Positions 48,315 through 61,218 of a DNA stretch of 64,000 nucleotides are shown here, piece after piece. Source of the DNA: Cubamyces lactineus (Eukaryota; Basidiomycota; Agaricomycetes; Polyporales; Polyporaceae). Position 1 is the stretch's first letter. Each line of letters begins with the position of its first letter. The stretch is from NCBI GenBank assembly GCA_022376465.1, contig JACDTU010000007.1:310001-374000 (forward strand), written 5' to 3'. Under the pieces are notes generated by a model. The model had not been told where the DNA came from. It made no database searches and saw only the letters and a list, made by a program, of their open reading frames with translations. Position numbers and translations under genes: made by a program.

Positions 48315-49664
48315 TCATAGAGTTAAAAGTACTACTGTAGCACGGACTCTTAATAGACAGCACCTACTACACCGCTCCTTCATGGAATTGCATCTGCAGT
48401 ACTTTCAGTGCGCATATAACTTTGGACGTGTAAAACGTTTACACTCCCTCCGCCGCATTGTACCCGCGTGAAAGGCCGGATTCCCTCCAAACATCATACC
48501 GGTACCTTTTCATATGAAACGACGAAAGCTGATGGATAATTGAGGTGTAGTGCTTCAGACATCATGCACGCCTGATTAAGGAACGAATGGGCGGAAATAG
48601 AGTTCATATACGCACATTCTTTAGGAAGCGGCGAAGAACGTTCAGCACGAGTTGGTTCTTCGCGTCAGATGTGGTACTGGCGTATCGATGCGCTGCAGGA
48701 CACAAAGACGCACGTAGAAGAGCTCACGGGGCACAGCTGAGCGCGGTCGTATGATCTAGGCTTCATTCAGAGCATGATGGACAAGGTGATGACATTTCCT
48801 GGGTCTATTCGTGAGACGCGCTGAACGTACCTGTAGGCTATCAGCAGACTATGTAGCTCGTGCAAATCGATTCGCCGCATAGGTGCCGGCGAGTGTCCAG
48901 AGCGAGGCGCTTTACAAGGGAGAAGTCCTAGCAGACAAGGCGGATATAATACGAGTGATTGCCTAGCTTTGCTGAGATTGGAGGCCGTGCCGCAAGTGAA
49001 AAGTCGCAAGACGAGAAGAGGCACAGAGGATCCAGGACAAGGGCACAAAGCATATAGCTTCTTTCTGAGGTTCGGAGACTTTTCGACCAGGGTCAGGGAA
49101 AGCCAGGAGGCAAGAGACGAAGAGGATTTGGGTCAGATGAATGAAGGCCTAAAATTTCGGGAAGAGAAGAGAGCAAATCACGAGCAGTGGGAAAGAGAGA
49201 GCAGCGTGAATATGGGTGCTGGTGCATAGCCTCGGCAACGGATGACATGCTGGTGAGGGAGATGCGTGTTTGGAGAGGATTCGAGGAGGCGAGGAGGACA
49301 TGAGGCAGGAGAGACCGGCGGTGCGCTCCGCTGCGCCTCCTCAAGTTCGAGTTTTTTGACTTTCGTGGTCGTCTCCCAAATTGGCGCTGGTCACCGCTTC
49401 CCCGCTCAACACTCTCGCCGCCGCATACACCCTTCTTCTCTCTCGACTATCATCTTCTCTTTTTCTGTCTTTATGTCTTGCTCGGTAGGTCTTGTCCCTC
49501 CCGCTCCCTTCACGACCGCCTCTGACGATCTGCGCAGCTGCTGGGCAAGCTAATCTACCCAAGGTTTGCCCGCCATATCATTGTGCCACGCACACCGTAA
49601 CCCCGTCTTCTTACAGACTCCGAGGTGCATTCGAACCCCATTCAGCACCTGAGCCGGACCCAGC
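48315..49664. other. Intergenic, MIA40 to Sec7-like gene
   Basis: About 1.35 kb without a supportable gene. The last 250 nt are CT-rich (about 49420-49500), typical of a fungal promoter and 5' UTR. An upstream non-coding or short coding exon for the next gene is possible near 49473-49550 but not demonstrable. Confidence 0.5.
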
Positions 49665-52600
49665 ATGGACCAGTCGTCAGCTGCAGAGCAGCGCGCGACC
49701 GCCGTCGCAAAGCTCAAACGAGCCGCTTCCCTACCAAGAATGAAGGACGGCAGGAGGCCCCCGATGCACGTCGAAGCAGTCAGCGAGGGAGAACGGTCAC
49801 AAAGCGAAGAGCGAAAGGAGGACGACGTTCAGAATGGCGTGGCAGATACGGTCAACGGGGATATCAACGGCACTCAATCTGAGCCTATCCCAAGGTCAGG
49901 AGGGGATCTAGAGGAAAGCGCAGGAGAGGTAGAGGGAGCAGGGAAGCAGGTGGACGGCAAAGTGGATGATGCAGAGCCTGAGGAGACCCCTAATGGCGAC
50001 GCTCGCGTCGAAGAAGCAGTCAAGACGGCGGTCCCCGCAGACGGTACCCCTACTCGCTCGAAGCGTCGCTCACGGTCGCGGACGCGGTCCAGGGGTTCTC
50101 GCGACATGAAGGGCAAGGCTTCCGCCAAACAGTTTGCGCAGACCAGCTCCGCTAACCTCACGAACGAGTCCTCCGCTGACGAGTACTACACATCCGCGCC
50201 CGGAGAAGATCCGCCACCTTCGCCGCCACTGGTATCACCCATCCCCTCTCATCTCGCTGCCTTCCAAGCATCGCACTTCCTTCGCTCTCCGGTGGCTCCG
50301 GTGGCGCCACTCTTGTATCCAGGGACGACACCATCAACACCTCTCCCGTCATTAGATGAGATCCAGAAGGGGGTCGGTGCCGGGCTTTTCAGGTCAAATA
50401 GCGCAGGCGCGGCGCGCGCTATGGCCATGTCGAAGCTCACAGGCGAGCCGGTCGACCTCACGTTCATGTCCCAGTCACCGACACCCGCACAAGGTGGTGC
50501 GAAGTTGACACGCAACAACACCGTCGCTGGAGGAGAGCGAATGGCGGCGCGGCGCATGCTCCTACATAGGCTGGGCAACCGCATCAACGCGGCGGACGGA
50601 GATCAGACTAGCGGTGGTGAGGAGGCCCCGCCCCCGACGTTCCCGACTCCGAAGAAGAAACGGAGGCGGTCACATAGGAGGAGTACATCTCGTGCCTCGA
50701 CGGTGGTTGATGATCGCGAAGATCGAGAGATTCTCTCGACGTCTGCTCGGAACACACCACTGCCTCCGCAGTCACCCCTGCCGCCATTGTTTCGCAGTAC
50801 TCCAGAGCCCCCCCGACCCCCGTCGTCTGCGAGTAGGTTGCAAAGTAGTGATGCAGAACGCTCCTCGCCACGGTTTCCTCCCAACGGGGATGCGGCGTAC
50901 AGCTACGAGAATCCACTGGGCGATCGCGGACCCGTCATCGAGGACGAAGACGATGTGCCAGACCGTACTCTGCCTCCTCGACCGCCTAACCTCCCGACGA
51001 CGCCCGCGCGCAATCACCGTCTTGCTGGATTACGCCTGCCGCACACGTCAGATGCCCCGTCGAATGCGTCGACAGATTCAGCTCCCGCATCTGCGGTGGC
51101 GGTGCCGATGTTCTTGTCGCACAACGCGACGTTCCGTCAAGATATCTTCCCCGCCAGTCCTTTCCAGACGCCATTGAAGGAGCATGTGTATCCCGATGAG
51201 GAAGGCGAACAGGTGCTGTATCAAGAGCAGCGGAGCCGGAGCCGACTCGCCAACGCGCTGAACTTTGAACGAGGTAGTGAGGTTAGCTGGGTTGATGACC
51301 TCGGTAAGTGAACTCGGTTTTTCTTTGTATCTGAGGAAGTCCATATAACACTGCTTCTAGGGAAAGAACGTCCGTTTGTCGACAATAGCGACGAGGAGGT
51401 CGAGGACGAGATTGAGGAGGACCAGCCGGAGCCGGAGCAGGATGTTGTTGAAGAGCATTACACTGACGGTACCGACCATCGCTCCTCGCAAGAGTTCGTC
51501 CCTGAGGATGAGCGGCCAAGTGCGCCTAACCCCATCATCGTAGACGTGGAGACGTCTCCAGAGATGACTCCCGCACACATGCCGCCCTCACCTTCGTCCA
51601 TCGCCGCCTTGTCCATGGCAGCCGGTGTTGAACCCAGTCAGCCAGAAACTCAGCCTCCTTCTCCGACATATCCCAAGCGCCTGTCTGTCGCGACTCCGAA
51701 CCAGCTCGACCGTGCACCCTCTGCCGCAGCGGATTACGTTACCGATTGGGACGAGTCTCGTGCAGAGTCGACCCCGAAGCGGGGTGAAGGCAGCTCGATC
51801 AGTACCTGGATGAAGAACACCTTCTCCAGGACCGGTTCAACCAGTGGACGGCGCTCGCGCACCAACAGCATTAGCGCACGAGATAGGCGGTACAATACGG
51901 ACTCCAGTGTCAGTCGGGAGAGCGGCGCAAGCTTGAACAGCGGCAAGATCGAGAAGAGCGACTCTGCAGGAAACGGCATCTTCGCGATCCAGCAAGCTCA
52001 GGCACCTGTCATGCAGTCGACGTCTTCATCCACGTCGGTGCTCTCGCTGCCCCCCCAGTCTGCGCCTCCTGGCGGTGTTTCCCCTGTCCCTCCTGCGTCT
52101 TCGGCGGATATGCTCAAGTATGCGGACTCGAAGCTGTTCCCATTCCCTGCGCTCATCCAGTTGGAGGAGCAGCGGAATCGGGCACGAGCGATGACGCCCT
52201 CCGCCTCGTCGCCAGACATGCTCTCTCCTACCAACGGCTTCCCCATGGAGATGATGCCGAGCACCTCGGGCTCGTCAGGTACTACTACCAAGCTACCTGA
52301 CGGTGGTAGAGAGCGCAAGCTGTCTCATCAAGCATCCGATAGCCGTCTTTGGTCCAAGTTCTCGCAGCCGCTCGCCTCTGCCCCTTCGAGCTCCTCCCAC
52401 CCTGACTACTTCAACATCCAGCCGCCTGTTATCTCGCCGACGACCAGCAACTCTGGCTCTCTTGCAAAGCTACCGACTACTCGCGATGGTGTCAAGAAGT
52501 GGCTGAGCCGGTTCAAAGGGCAATCGTCGACACCTTCGACGCCCAGTGCTCAGCCCCCTCAGGCAGCTGAGACGCGCCCTCGGATGGGCCAGAAACCCTC

Positions 52601-54941
52601 ACTGTCTGACCTGCTCATGAGCCGCGAAGCGAGCGAGCTATCTACCCAGAGCTGGGAAAGCACAATTAGCGACAAGTCTCGAACGCCCACTAACATGACC
52701 AGCGCTCAGCGCCTTGGCCAACCACAGCCAAGTCCTGTCCACCAACATGTTGTGGATGCTACCCCTGAGCGGGAGTTGACACATTCGCACTCTCCGCGAT
52801 TGGCCACACGCCAGGATGCGGAGATGAGCGCTGGAACAAGTGGGGCGGCGTCGCCTTCGTATGTGCTCTCGGACCACTCGTCGCCGGGCTTCCAATCGCC
52901 ACCTGACCCACCTTCGTCCACCACGCCTGACCCACAGTCTTCTTTGGATGACTTTCCCACGCAGTCTACGTCCGAGTCGTTTTCGTCCACGATGTCGTCT
53001 TCGCAACATTCGCCTGACCCGCCCGTGCAGGAGCCCTCTGTGGGCGCGGCTATCATGGAACGCTTCGAGGAGGTGTTAGGACGGGGTTCGAAGAGCTCGT
53101 TGTGGCCGTCAGTCATTGACGACCCACCGCGGAAGCTGGTGCTATCTTCGCCTGTGCTCCAGGTCGCGAACGCGAATACGGTCAAAGACCGGTTCTTGTT
53201 CCTATTCACGGACATCCTCATCATTGCGAAGCACATCCTCCAGGACCACGACACGCTTTTGGACGCGACCAAGCCGAACCCGACGGACAGGAAGTTTGTG
53301 ATCAAGAGCGTCGTACAGCTCAAGGAGCTCCGTCTCAGTGGCGACCGCGACGACGCGCGTTCCAAGGTGTCGGCTACGACCAGTCCCATGCGGCATCCCG
53401 TCATTCGCACGTTCATCCACCAGTTCGCGAAGGATCCCGACCAGGCCATCTCGACGCTTATGGGCAAAGCCGGCGCGAGAGATGATGTCGCGCTTGGCCA
53501 GCTGCTATTCCGCACGCTGGACCTCGATAGAGCGCGCCTCGGCGAGTTCCTGGCGCGTCGGTCGTCAAAGGTCGCGCTCAAGGCGTACGTCGACAGCTTC
53601 GGTCTCACGGGGCTGCGGATAGACAAGGCGCTTCGCGTGTTCCTCCAGAGCATTCACATTCCCGCCAAGGCGTCCTCTGGTCACTCCAGTCCGCTCGAGT
53701 ACCTGCTCGACTCCTTTGCGAGTCGGTGGTACGAGGCGAACGCGACGATGGTCGCGTACGATAAGGATCTCGCAATCCGACTCGTGCGGGCGATCGCGCA
53801 GCTGAACGATGTCATGCACGGTGCCATCGCGCAGGAACCTGGGATCACTGGTTACCCCAAGCGGAACGTTATCGCGCGCGACTTTGTCGAGGCTTTCAGG
53901 CGGTTCGACTCGAGAAGTTTGGTTTCCGATGACCTGCTGGACAAGATTTACGCGTCGATCCGCCGGGAAAAGCTCATGCAAGCTCGCCACCCGGCCAGCG
54001 TCGCCACCCAGCCCGACATCGTCATCAACATCAAGCGCCCGCTTCCTCCTCGCCTCACCTATCGCGTTCAGTCCGAGCCTGTCATCCTTCGCATCCCGCA
54101 ACCCGATCCGCATCTGACGATCCAGCTGTTTGGGCAGGACCTCGTCTTCGATCCGCCCGTGTTGAACTTCGCCAAGTCGTCTGAAGTATCCTTCCGTGTG
54201 ACGGGCACGCAGCTGGGTAACAAGACGATTATCATGTGGCGCTCGGGGCCGAACGCGCTCGCGTACTCGGGTCTCCCGCTCAGCAGCCCCGTCGTCGTGG
54301 AGCGGTCGTTCATGCGGAATACGTTCCAGATCGCGTTCGTGAACCACACAGGGCTCAAGCGGCGGTACATGTTCAGTGTCGATGACCCGCTCATTCGGCA
54401 TCAGTGGACCGTCTCGTTGAAGCGTCAGATTGACATCGCGACGGCCTTGGCGCAACAGCAGGCTCAAGCTTCGGGCTCTTCGACGAGTCGCGCTTCGGAA
54501 GCGTTGGCGTTCAAGGTCCTCCAGGAGACGCTCATCGCCCCAGAGGACGGCGGAGCATCGTATGGGACACCATTCCCGTCTGCCGTCGAGCAAGCGCTCG
54601 CGCGACTCAATGGCGCTAGCCGGAGCAGGAGTGGCAGCTTGTCGAGCGCCTTTGGCGGGAACGGTGGGCAATATCGCAATGGTGCTGCGTCGCACGGTCG
54701 TTCCAAGTCGCGCAGCCAGCTGTACCGCCGGCACGGCCCAGGGAAGATGGAGTCAGAGCTGGATGACGAGGACGAGAGGGGCGCGGAGTCGTCGCCGCTG
54801 TCGCACGGACGGATATGGAGCATGCACGACCTGGAGATGGTGTGCAGGCAGAATAGCTCGATTCCGGCGGTGCTGGCGTATCTGCAGGTGGGCCTGACCG
54901 ACCAACCTGGCGGCCAGACTGCGAATGGGACTGCTTCTTGA
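49665..54941 (+). CDS. Large PH-Sec7-PH protein, putative Arf exchange factor
   Basis: Two exons (49665-51303 and 51361-54941, 57-nt intron) encode 1739 residues. The first 1100 are Ser/Pro-rich and probably disordered. A PH-like segment (RFLFLFTDILIIAK near 1130-1160) comes next, then a Sec7-like domain (about 1224-1420), then a second PH-like segment (about 1448-1571) and a basic Ser-rich tail. Sec7 domains load GTP onto Arf or Arl GTPases on Golgi or endosomal membranes. In this copy the loop that carries the catalytic glutamate in canonical Sec7 (FRLPGE) reads SIHIPAKASSG, with no glutamate, and motif 2 reads LNDVMHG. Exchange activity is therefore uncertain. The start is the first ATG of the long frame; an upstream exon is possible. 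Confidence 0.8.
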
Positions 54942-56205
54942 CCTGGTTTCGTGTGGCTGTCTGTCGTCGTCGTGACTCGTGAGTATCCGTCTGCGCACGT
55001 GGTTGGCATTTGGGATGGGATGCTGACTGGCGCTTGTGTTGCAGATCGTTGATATCTGCTGTGGATGCATGTCTTTGCTTTCTGTATTATCCCGGATCTC
55101 ACCATCTCATGACGGACTGTCTCCTGCTCATCTTAATCATTTTCCATCACGACTTGTTTAGTAGTAGAACGCTCGCTGCCTCGTATCTCGCCAGCCTCCT
55201 TCGTCTCCATCTCTCATCCCCTACACACCCCAGCTACGACCCCCTCATTCCAGACCCTCTCGCCTCTGGGCCCTCGTCTGCTCCGATTCTGTTGCGTGCG
55301 GTCGCTTCCCCCTAGAGGCCTTCGTCCTATTTGCTCCCTCCCTCCGCGACACCTGTTATTATTGCTAATACGCTCGTTTGTACGGTCCCGCCTGCTCCTG
55401 CTCTGTCAATACTAGGTAGTTATGCTTATGGTCCCGAACTTCGCGCGTGCGTGTCCCGACTCCCGGCGGCGCCTCAACGGAAGCGCTGTGTCGCAACGGC
55501 TTGGGGACATGACCCCGGGAATAAGGTTACCGGTGCCATGAGAAGGGTTTCACAGCCACATTCGGTACCTGGGGTCCTTCAGGCCCATCGTTCTCTTCGC
55601 GCGTCCAGGCGCGTCCATCCATGCTCGGGACCGTCGCATCCTACTCAACGCCGATGCTCTGTACGCCTCAATCATCTCGTGCGCACAGAATCGACGGTCC
55701 GTGAGCTTCTTCGTGAGGGCGCCGCTATAATGTGGACCAGGACTACTGCTAGGGTGGGAAGCGGCAACCACAAGGTCGCGCGACGACCGTGGCTGAAGTG
55801 TTCGTGCCTGGACGACACCGGTACCATAGGCATCATCGGGCTCTCACGCCGCCCACCCTCCGGCACCGAGCGTCCCCCTCCGTTTTCGCGCGACGCGTCG
55901 CGCAGTGACTCTTTTGCATGACAGTATCGAGATTCGAGTCCGACCCCCGAGCCGTGCCTAAAAGCCGTCACAGTACCCAATTGAAAGAGCCAAGCGGACA
56001 CGCGTGCACGCGCCGCGCAGCCGTACAAAAAGCCCACCCTCAGGCTCCTCCTCCCACTCTCGCACCCACGCTCCGACGCTCTTACGCTCCTACGCTCCGA
56101 GCTGATATAGCTAACCTTCGGTTTTCCCTTATCTGTTCGTTCTCTCTGTCTCTCTCGTTTCGATACCCTTGTTTGCTTGAACTCGAAAGGAGGACCTGAC
56201 TCGAT
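54942..56205. other. Intergenic, Sec7-like gene to membrane protein gene
   Basis: About 1.26 kb, CT-rich in parts (55180-55330 and 56040-56170). No supportable gene; a 196-codon open frame at 55331-55921 has no recognisable content. Confidence 0.55.
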
Positions 56206-57780
56206 ATGCCTGGGGGAGGAATGGGCGACCGCCTCGCGCGCGGGGTGACGTTCTGGGGCATGGTCGGCGCGGTGATGACCGCGATGAAGCTCAAGGAGCG
56301 GTACGATGAGTGTACGTTTCCCTTCGCGGTCTTACCCTCACATTCCGCCTTCGATGCATCCCCTTTGACCCTTAGACTCCATGGGCCTTCACTGACGTTC
56401 CTGCTTCTGCCCCCGGATAGACTCGCACGTGCCGACGGACGAGGAAGGGCTTGGGCACGGGCCCGTCGCGCTGCAGACCACCCCGAACGCGGACGAGGAC
56501 GCGGCGGACGGCGCGTCGCTGCTCGACACGACGCTCCCGAGCGGCCGGCCTCGGCGCCAGAAGAAGGCGGACTGCTGCGTCTGCTGCGGGATGCGGTACG
56601 TTCGCCCTCCTCTAATTGGGCTGTCCGTGAAGTGCTGAAGTGAGCAATGGGATCGTAGGTGCGGGCTGTTCTGGAAGGCGTTTGGGATCGTGGCGCTGCT
56701 GTTCCTCGGGTGGCAGGCTGTCAAGCTCGCCATCTGGGCGGTCAAGGTGCGTTCCTGTCCCCCCCGCGCGAGTGTCGTGCACGGGCTGAATCTGAAGTGG
56801 ATGGGTTGCAGCCGAAGCCGACTGGGTTGGAGGGCATGCCCGAGTTCAGCACCTCTCTGGGCTGCGCCGCGGCGCCTCACATCTACAATGGCACGACGAT
56901 GGACCTCCACATCCCTGTCGGGAAACACAACGACGACCACTCGGTCGACATGCGCGGTGCGGCGGTCGGGACGATCGTGCTCGCACAGGGCGACGCGGAC
57001 CTCACGGACATCAGATACGAGGTCACGCTGCGCACGGACAAGGCGTCGCTGCTCGAGAGCGTGAAGCTGGCGTACCCGACGCCCGAGGACGTGCAGGACA
57101 ACATGGGCGAGAGCCGGCTGCAGCTCGCGACCCCCATGGACCTCGCGGGCGGGTGCATGCGCTACGACGTGACGATGTTCCTGCCGGCGACGCTCCGGAC
57201 GCTGCACGTGCAGGCGCACGCGGTGAGCCAGATCAGGGCGGACCCGGACTCGGCGCTCGTGCTGGACAAGCTGACGGTGAGCATGTTCCGGCGCGACGCG
57301 CGCAACATGCTCCTGCCGAGCGAGGGCGTGCACGCGCGCACGCTGAAGCTGCAGCTCACGGGCGGGTGGCTCGTCGGGGACGTGACGGTCGTGGAGGAGG
57401 CGACGCTGACGACGCAGAACGGGGACGCGGTGCTGCATGTGCGCGCACACCCGGCGCCGTCGAGCGCGGAGCCGCCGCTGCCGGCGCGCCTGCTGACGTC
57501 GACGGGGGCGGGGCGGGCGGACGTGTGGTGGGTGACGCACCCGGGCGCGGCGCACCGCCCGATCGACAACACGCACCATTCGTCGCTGGGCGGGGACGTG
57601 TACTTGACGTATACGGGCACGGGCTTCAACGGGACGGTGGACGTGAAGGCGAAGTCGTTCACTGCGCATGGGCTGGAGAACGCGTTCAAGCAGGACGGGG
57701 GGCTGCCGTATGTGGGGAGCAGGGACGGGGAGGATAAGGTGAAGGTAACGTCGCAGGGCTGGGTCGGGCTGTACTTCTAG
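56206..57780 (+). CDS. Single-pass membrane protein of unknown function
   Basis: Four exons (56206-56311, 56421-56595, 56659-56746, 56812-57780) close to 445 residues. A short cytosolic N-terminal part carries a Cys-rich segment (ADCCVCCGMRCG) directly before a hydrophobic helix (IVALLFLGWQAVKLAIWAV, about residues 102-122). The remaining 320 residues form a beta-rich ectodomain-like region without cysteine pairs that I recognise. Cysteines next to a membrane helix are often palmitoylated, which is inference only. Codon use is extremely GC-rich at third positions, producing long antisense open frames that are not genes. I do not recognise the family beyond similarity in plan to conserved basidiomycete hypotheticals. 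Confidence 0.8.
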
Positions 57781-58487
57781 GGAACTCGTTGTTGTTTCTC
57801 TTTGCGATGGACATTTCTTGGTCTGAAAGTGTGGCAAACGACTCGAATACGTATAGTATGTACGGTGGTATGTGCCTGGCATAATGTATCCGCATACAGC
57901 CTGGGTCGGAAGGCCATGTGGGGGCCAGAGCGTCGGATGGTATGGCGTCGGACCTGGTCAGCTCGAGGCCACCCTGGGGTAGGTGCCTTGAAAAGTGTTT
58001 GTGTCTGAAGGAGGATGTTGATTTTCGCCCGAAAAGGCCGCGAGGAGCGTCCGTGCGTCGCGGAGGCGAAGAGAGGAGGCGCGGATGCAGAGGGAGAGCC
58101 AATGGGGGGAGAGCATAGCTCCACTTGATTGACATGCTTGTGACGGGATCACCTGATCATCACATACATCAAGTTTGATAAAGCTGCCAAGCGCCCCGGG
58201 TTTGGCAGCTTTATTAAACCTGAAAGCCCAGTAACCGCCCACTACAGATTCCACTACCGATACCCCCCCTCTTACCTTACAAAGAAAGTAGGCTCTCCTC
58301 CCATATACAGTAGTGCTCGCCGGGTCACACAAGTCCTCCTCCCGGCAACTTCCGAACTCCTTTCCGACCTCTTCCCTCCGGCGCTCCCTCCGGCTACCTC
58401 GGCAACGTTGTTCTCCCCGCCGCCGACGGCGCTTGTCTCTCTCCCCTGGCGCTCCCGCCCCCCGCCTCCCGCCCTCCCCGCCCTCTC
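57781..58487. other. Gene-poor stretch with hairpin
   Basis: No gene is seen. It holds the 3' end of the membrane gene, then a strong inverted repeat and a region leading into the minisatellite. Confidence 0.5.
58171..58221. repeat. Long inverted repeat (hairpin)
   Basis: The arms AAGTTTGATAAAGCTGCCAA (58171-58190) and TTGGCAGCTTTATTAAACCT (58202-58221) pair at 18 of 20 positions around an 11-base GC-rich loop. It could be a terminator-like structure, a folded RNA, or the remains of a miniature inverted-repeat element. No flanking target-site duplication is obvious. Confidence 0.8.
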
Positions 58488-58620
58488 TGGCGCTTGTCCC
58501 CTTCCCCTGGCGCTTGTCCCCTTCCCCCTGGCGCTTGTCCCCTTCCCCTGGCGCTTGTCCCCTTCCCCCTGGCGCTTGTACCCTTCCCCTGGCGCTTGTC
58601 CACTGGCGCTTGTCCCTCCT
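58488..58620. repeat. 20/21-nt minisatellite
   Basis: Seven units beginning TGGCGCTTGT start at 58488, 58508, 58529, 58549, 58570, 58590 and 58604. Spacing is 20, 21, 20, 21, 20 and 14 nt, so the unit alternates between four and five C residues and the true period is about 41 nt. The last unit is shortened. Confidence 0.9.
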
Positions 58621-58860
58621 CAACGCGCGCTAAGCCTTCGACGCTGTCCACCACAGTGAGCACGACGTGACAGCCACTATGCTTGTCATTTCTACTAATA
58701 TAGCCCATTTATTTTACAGATTCACGATACTTTGCTTCAGAAGGTCAGTAATGCGCGTCCTATTCACTACCAATTACTAACTGACCAGCAGATTAGATAA
58801 ACACAAACTTGAAGATAAGATTACAGCGCGGCTACGCGCACGGGCGCCTCCGAACGTCTC

Positions 58861-58883
58861 CCACCACCACCACCACCACCACC
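58861..58883. repeat. (CCA)n microsatellite
   Basis: A trinucleotide run of seven to eight CCA units in a stretch with no supportable gene. Confidence 0.9.
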
Positions 58884-59416
58884 TCGCTTACCTGCTCCCC
58901 AAGCGACGACATCGACGAACCGACCGCGACGGAGACATTATAGACCCCACGGTGAGTGTAGCGAGCACGGTGCCGCGTCCCTTGTTCACCGAGTATCTCA
59001 CCACAGATACGCGTCGGCAAAGACACTTCACCGCCACAGCGCCTCTCTGCAACGCGCTCTCGACTGCGTACAAGCATCAATCGCGCGTCCCCGCCGGCGA
59101 CGCTCGCCGCGGTCGTATACACAACTCCCCACTCATCCTCAGTTCGCGCCGAGGCCTTGATGGTGAGTTTCGCGCGCAGTCGACCCCTCCTCTGAGCCTG
59201 TACTCATCTCCCTTGTCATCTAGGCACGCGCCCGGCGGCGCGCGGGCACTTACTCGGGCGCGATCTGACTCGCCACTTCCATCACCTCATGTACTATATC
59301 TTAATGATCGCCATGTTATGATAACTACCGGTCTGCAAGAATAATCATTGTCTTGTGCATTACATCGAGTGAGGATAAGGAACAGCAAGGAACGTCCACA
59401 AAGTCAAAGCACAAAT
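58884..59416. other. Non-genic stretch
   Basis: No supportable gene. It holds the 3' side of the following minus-strand gene. Confidence 0.5.
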
Positions 59417-61218
59417 TTACTCAGCCTGCTGGCAGGCACTGCTGCTCGACGACGGAGGCGGCGGAGGCGGAGGCATGTTCTCCTGCCCCGCATTACGTTT
59501 CCTGCGCGGACCTTTCTTCGTGTTCTTGTCCGAGCGCTCCTTCCGGACGCGCTTAGGGATCTGAATCCCGGAGCCGTCCTCTGCAGTGACAGCATTGTAA
59601 AATTGAACATTGAGCGTGTTTGAGCGTGCGCGCTTGCGCCCAGCAGCGTTGGGAGGAGCGGGGGGAACGTCGCTGTTGGCCGTTGGTGTACGTGACAGCG
59701 TGGGAGCGCGAGCCGTCGTGGACGACGTCGCGGGGGGCTGAGAGGAAGGCGTCGCGGAGGGTTGAGACGACGACGTCGCGGGGGGCTGAGACGAGAGCGG
59801 TGTGGGAGGCTGAGACGAGGAGGACAGGAGAGACGGCGAAGGGGGGCGAGAGAGCATAGCAAAGTTGTCCTCTCCCTCATGGCTGACCGCGCTCGAGTTC
59901 TGCGCACTCCGGTAGTTTTGAGCCCATTGTTGCCACTCGGAATTGCTCATCGAGCGGAAGTACGTGGTTCCTGATTCCCACGCCGCGAGGAGGACTCGAA
60001 GTTCAGCCACGGAGCTGAACTTCCCTGGCGCCATGAATTTGTCGGGGAAGGGCCAACCCTCGATGACGATGCCGTACTTCATCGTGATATGCTCATCGAA
60101 GTTCACGTAAAACATGCGCTCGATCTTGCCTCGAGTGCACGCGCGCTCTAGAAAACAGCTTGTAAGTGTATGGTGAGGCGAACGAACATCAGATACTCAC
60201 TCAGCTTCTCCTCAATGAGATCGCGTACTTGCGCCTTCAATTGTAAGATTTCGCTATGATGGGACCGAGCGACCTCTATGTGAGCGTATCAGCAGCTGTA
60301 AGGAAAGAGAGAAATAAACACTTACCATCGATACCACCGACACACGCCGCCTCCATACGCATGGCGAACTTCTGTACGGTCTCCGACTTGGCTGCAGTGG
60401 ATGCGACGAACTGTGCGATGCGTTCGTTCGTATAGAAGACGAAAGGGCGGTTGTACTGGTCGGTGTCATGCCGGACCGCGACAAGGAAGATATCGACGCC
60501 AGTGCGCCCATTGAGGTAGTCGAGCTGTAGCTGTCGTGTGAGTTAGCACGCGCACATACGAACGGATGTACGCACCTGCTTGGTCAGAATTTCGAGCGAC
60601 GTACGAATGTCGTTGAAAGCGTTGATTGGGACGTTGTGCACACCGTGCTCCCGCATCTCCTGTCGCTCCGACAACTGCTCTACACCGTCGCCCACAGCCT
60701 CAGACCTCTCCTCCGCCGACATACCCCTCCAGCGCGCCGCCAACTCCTTGATGATGTCCGATGATATGCGCTTGCGGTCGTCTTCGTCGAGTCCTGTCAA
60801 GACGAGCACGCATTAGAACATTAGTCTGATTCCCAGAAGTTAGCTAGCTTAACTCACCCGCATTCAACTTCTTGAGCTCCTGGCTCACGAACGCGTTCCA
60901 CGGTGAGATCTTCCGCTTGTTTCGTAGACGTGAGTGTTGCATGATCGCACGATAGTAGTACTCGGCGCTATGGCCTGGGAAGTCCTCGTTCATCTTCGCG
61001 GCAAGTTCCCACACGACACCGCGCGCTTCCACGAGCGCGTCCTTGAACTTCTGCTTCTTCTCCGCGCGTTGCTTCTGCAGCTCGCGTTTCTCCGCCTGGC
61101 TGCGGGGTATTTGCTTCCGTTTCTTGCGCTCTCGCCATGGAAATCGGACGCGTTTGGTGGAAGGCTTGCGGTAGTGGCCGGGGAGGCGAACATAGACGTC
61201 CGGGGCACGGGGAGGCAT
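59417..61218 (-). CDS. Unknown protein, expanded Polyporales-type family, weak HMG-box-like segment
   Basis: Five exons (60858-61218, 60576-60793, 60326-60530, 60201-60275, 59417-60147) close to 529 residues. A very basic N-terminus (RERKKRKQ, EKRELQKQRAEKKQK) is followed by ISPWNAFVSQELKKLN and, after a spacer, ARWRGMSAEERSEAV, a layout weakly like an HMG box. A middle region (INAFNDIRTSLEILTKQLQ to FATRMEA-like FAMRMEAACVGGID) and a C-terminal block GWPFPDKFMAPGKFSSVAEL precede a Ser/Pro-rich repetitive tail (SSQPPATSS-type repeats) and a basic end. I believe such proteins form large lineage-specific families in polypores, often near transposable elements; function unknown. DNA binding is a guess from basicity. 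Confidence 0.75.

Noticed and set aside
57153..57737. 194-codon plus-strand frame overlapping the membrane protein gene
   Set aside because: Another shadow caused by the same codon bias, with Gly/Ala/Arg-rich composition and no start context.
56389..57882. 497-codon open frame on the minus strand opposite the membrane protein gene
   Set aside because: It is the antisense shadow of a gene with extreme GC-rich third positions. The translation is a low-complexity Arg/Val/His-rich string without domains, and the plus-strand spliced model closes exactly.
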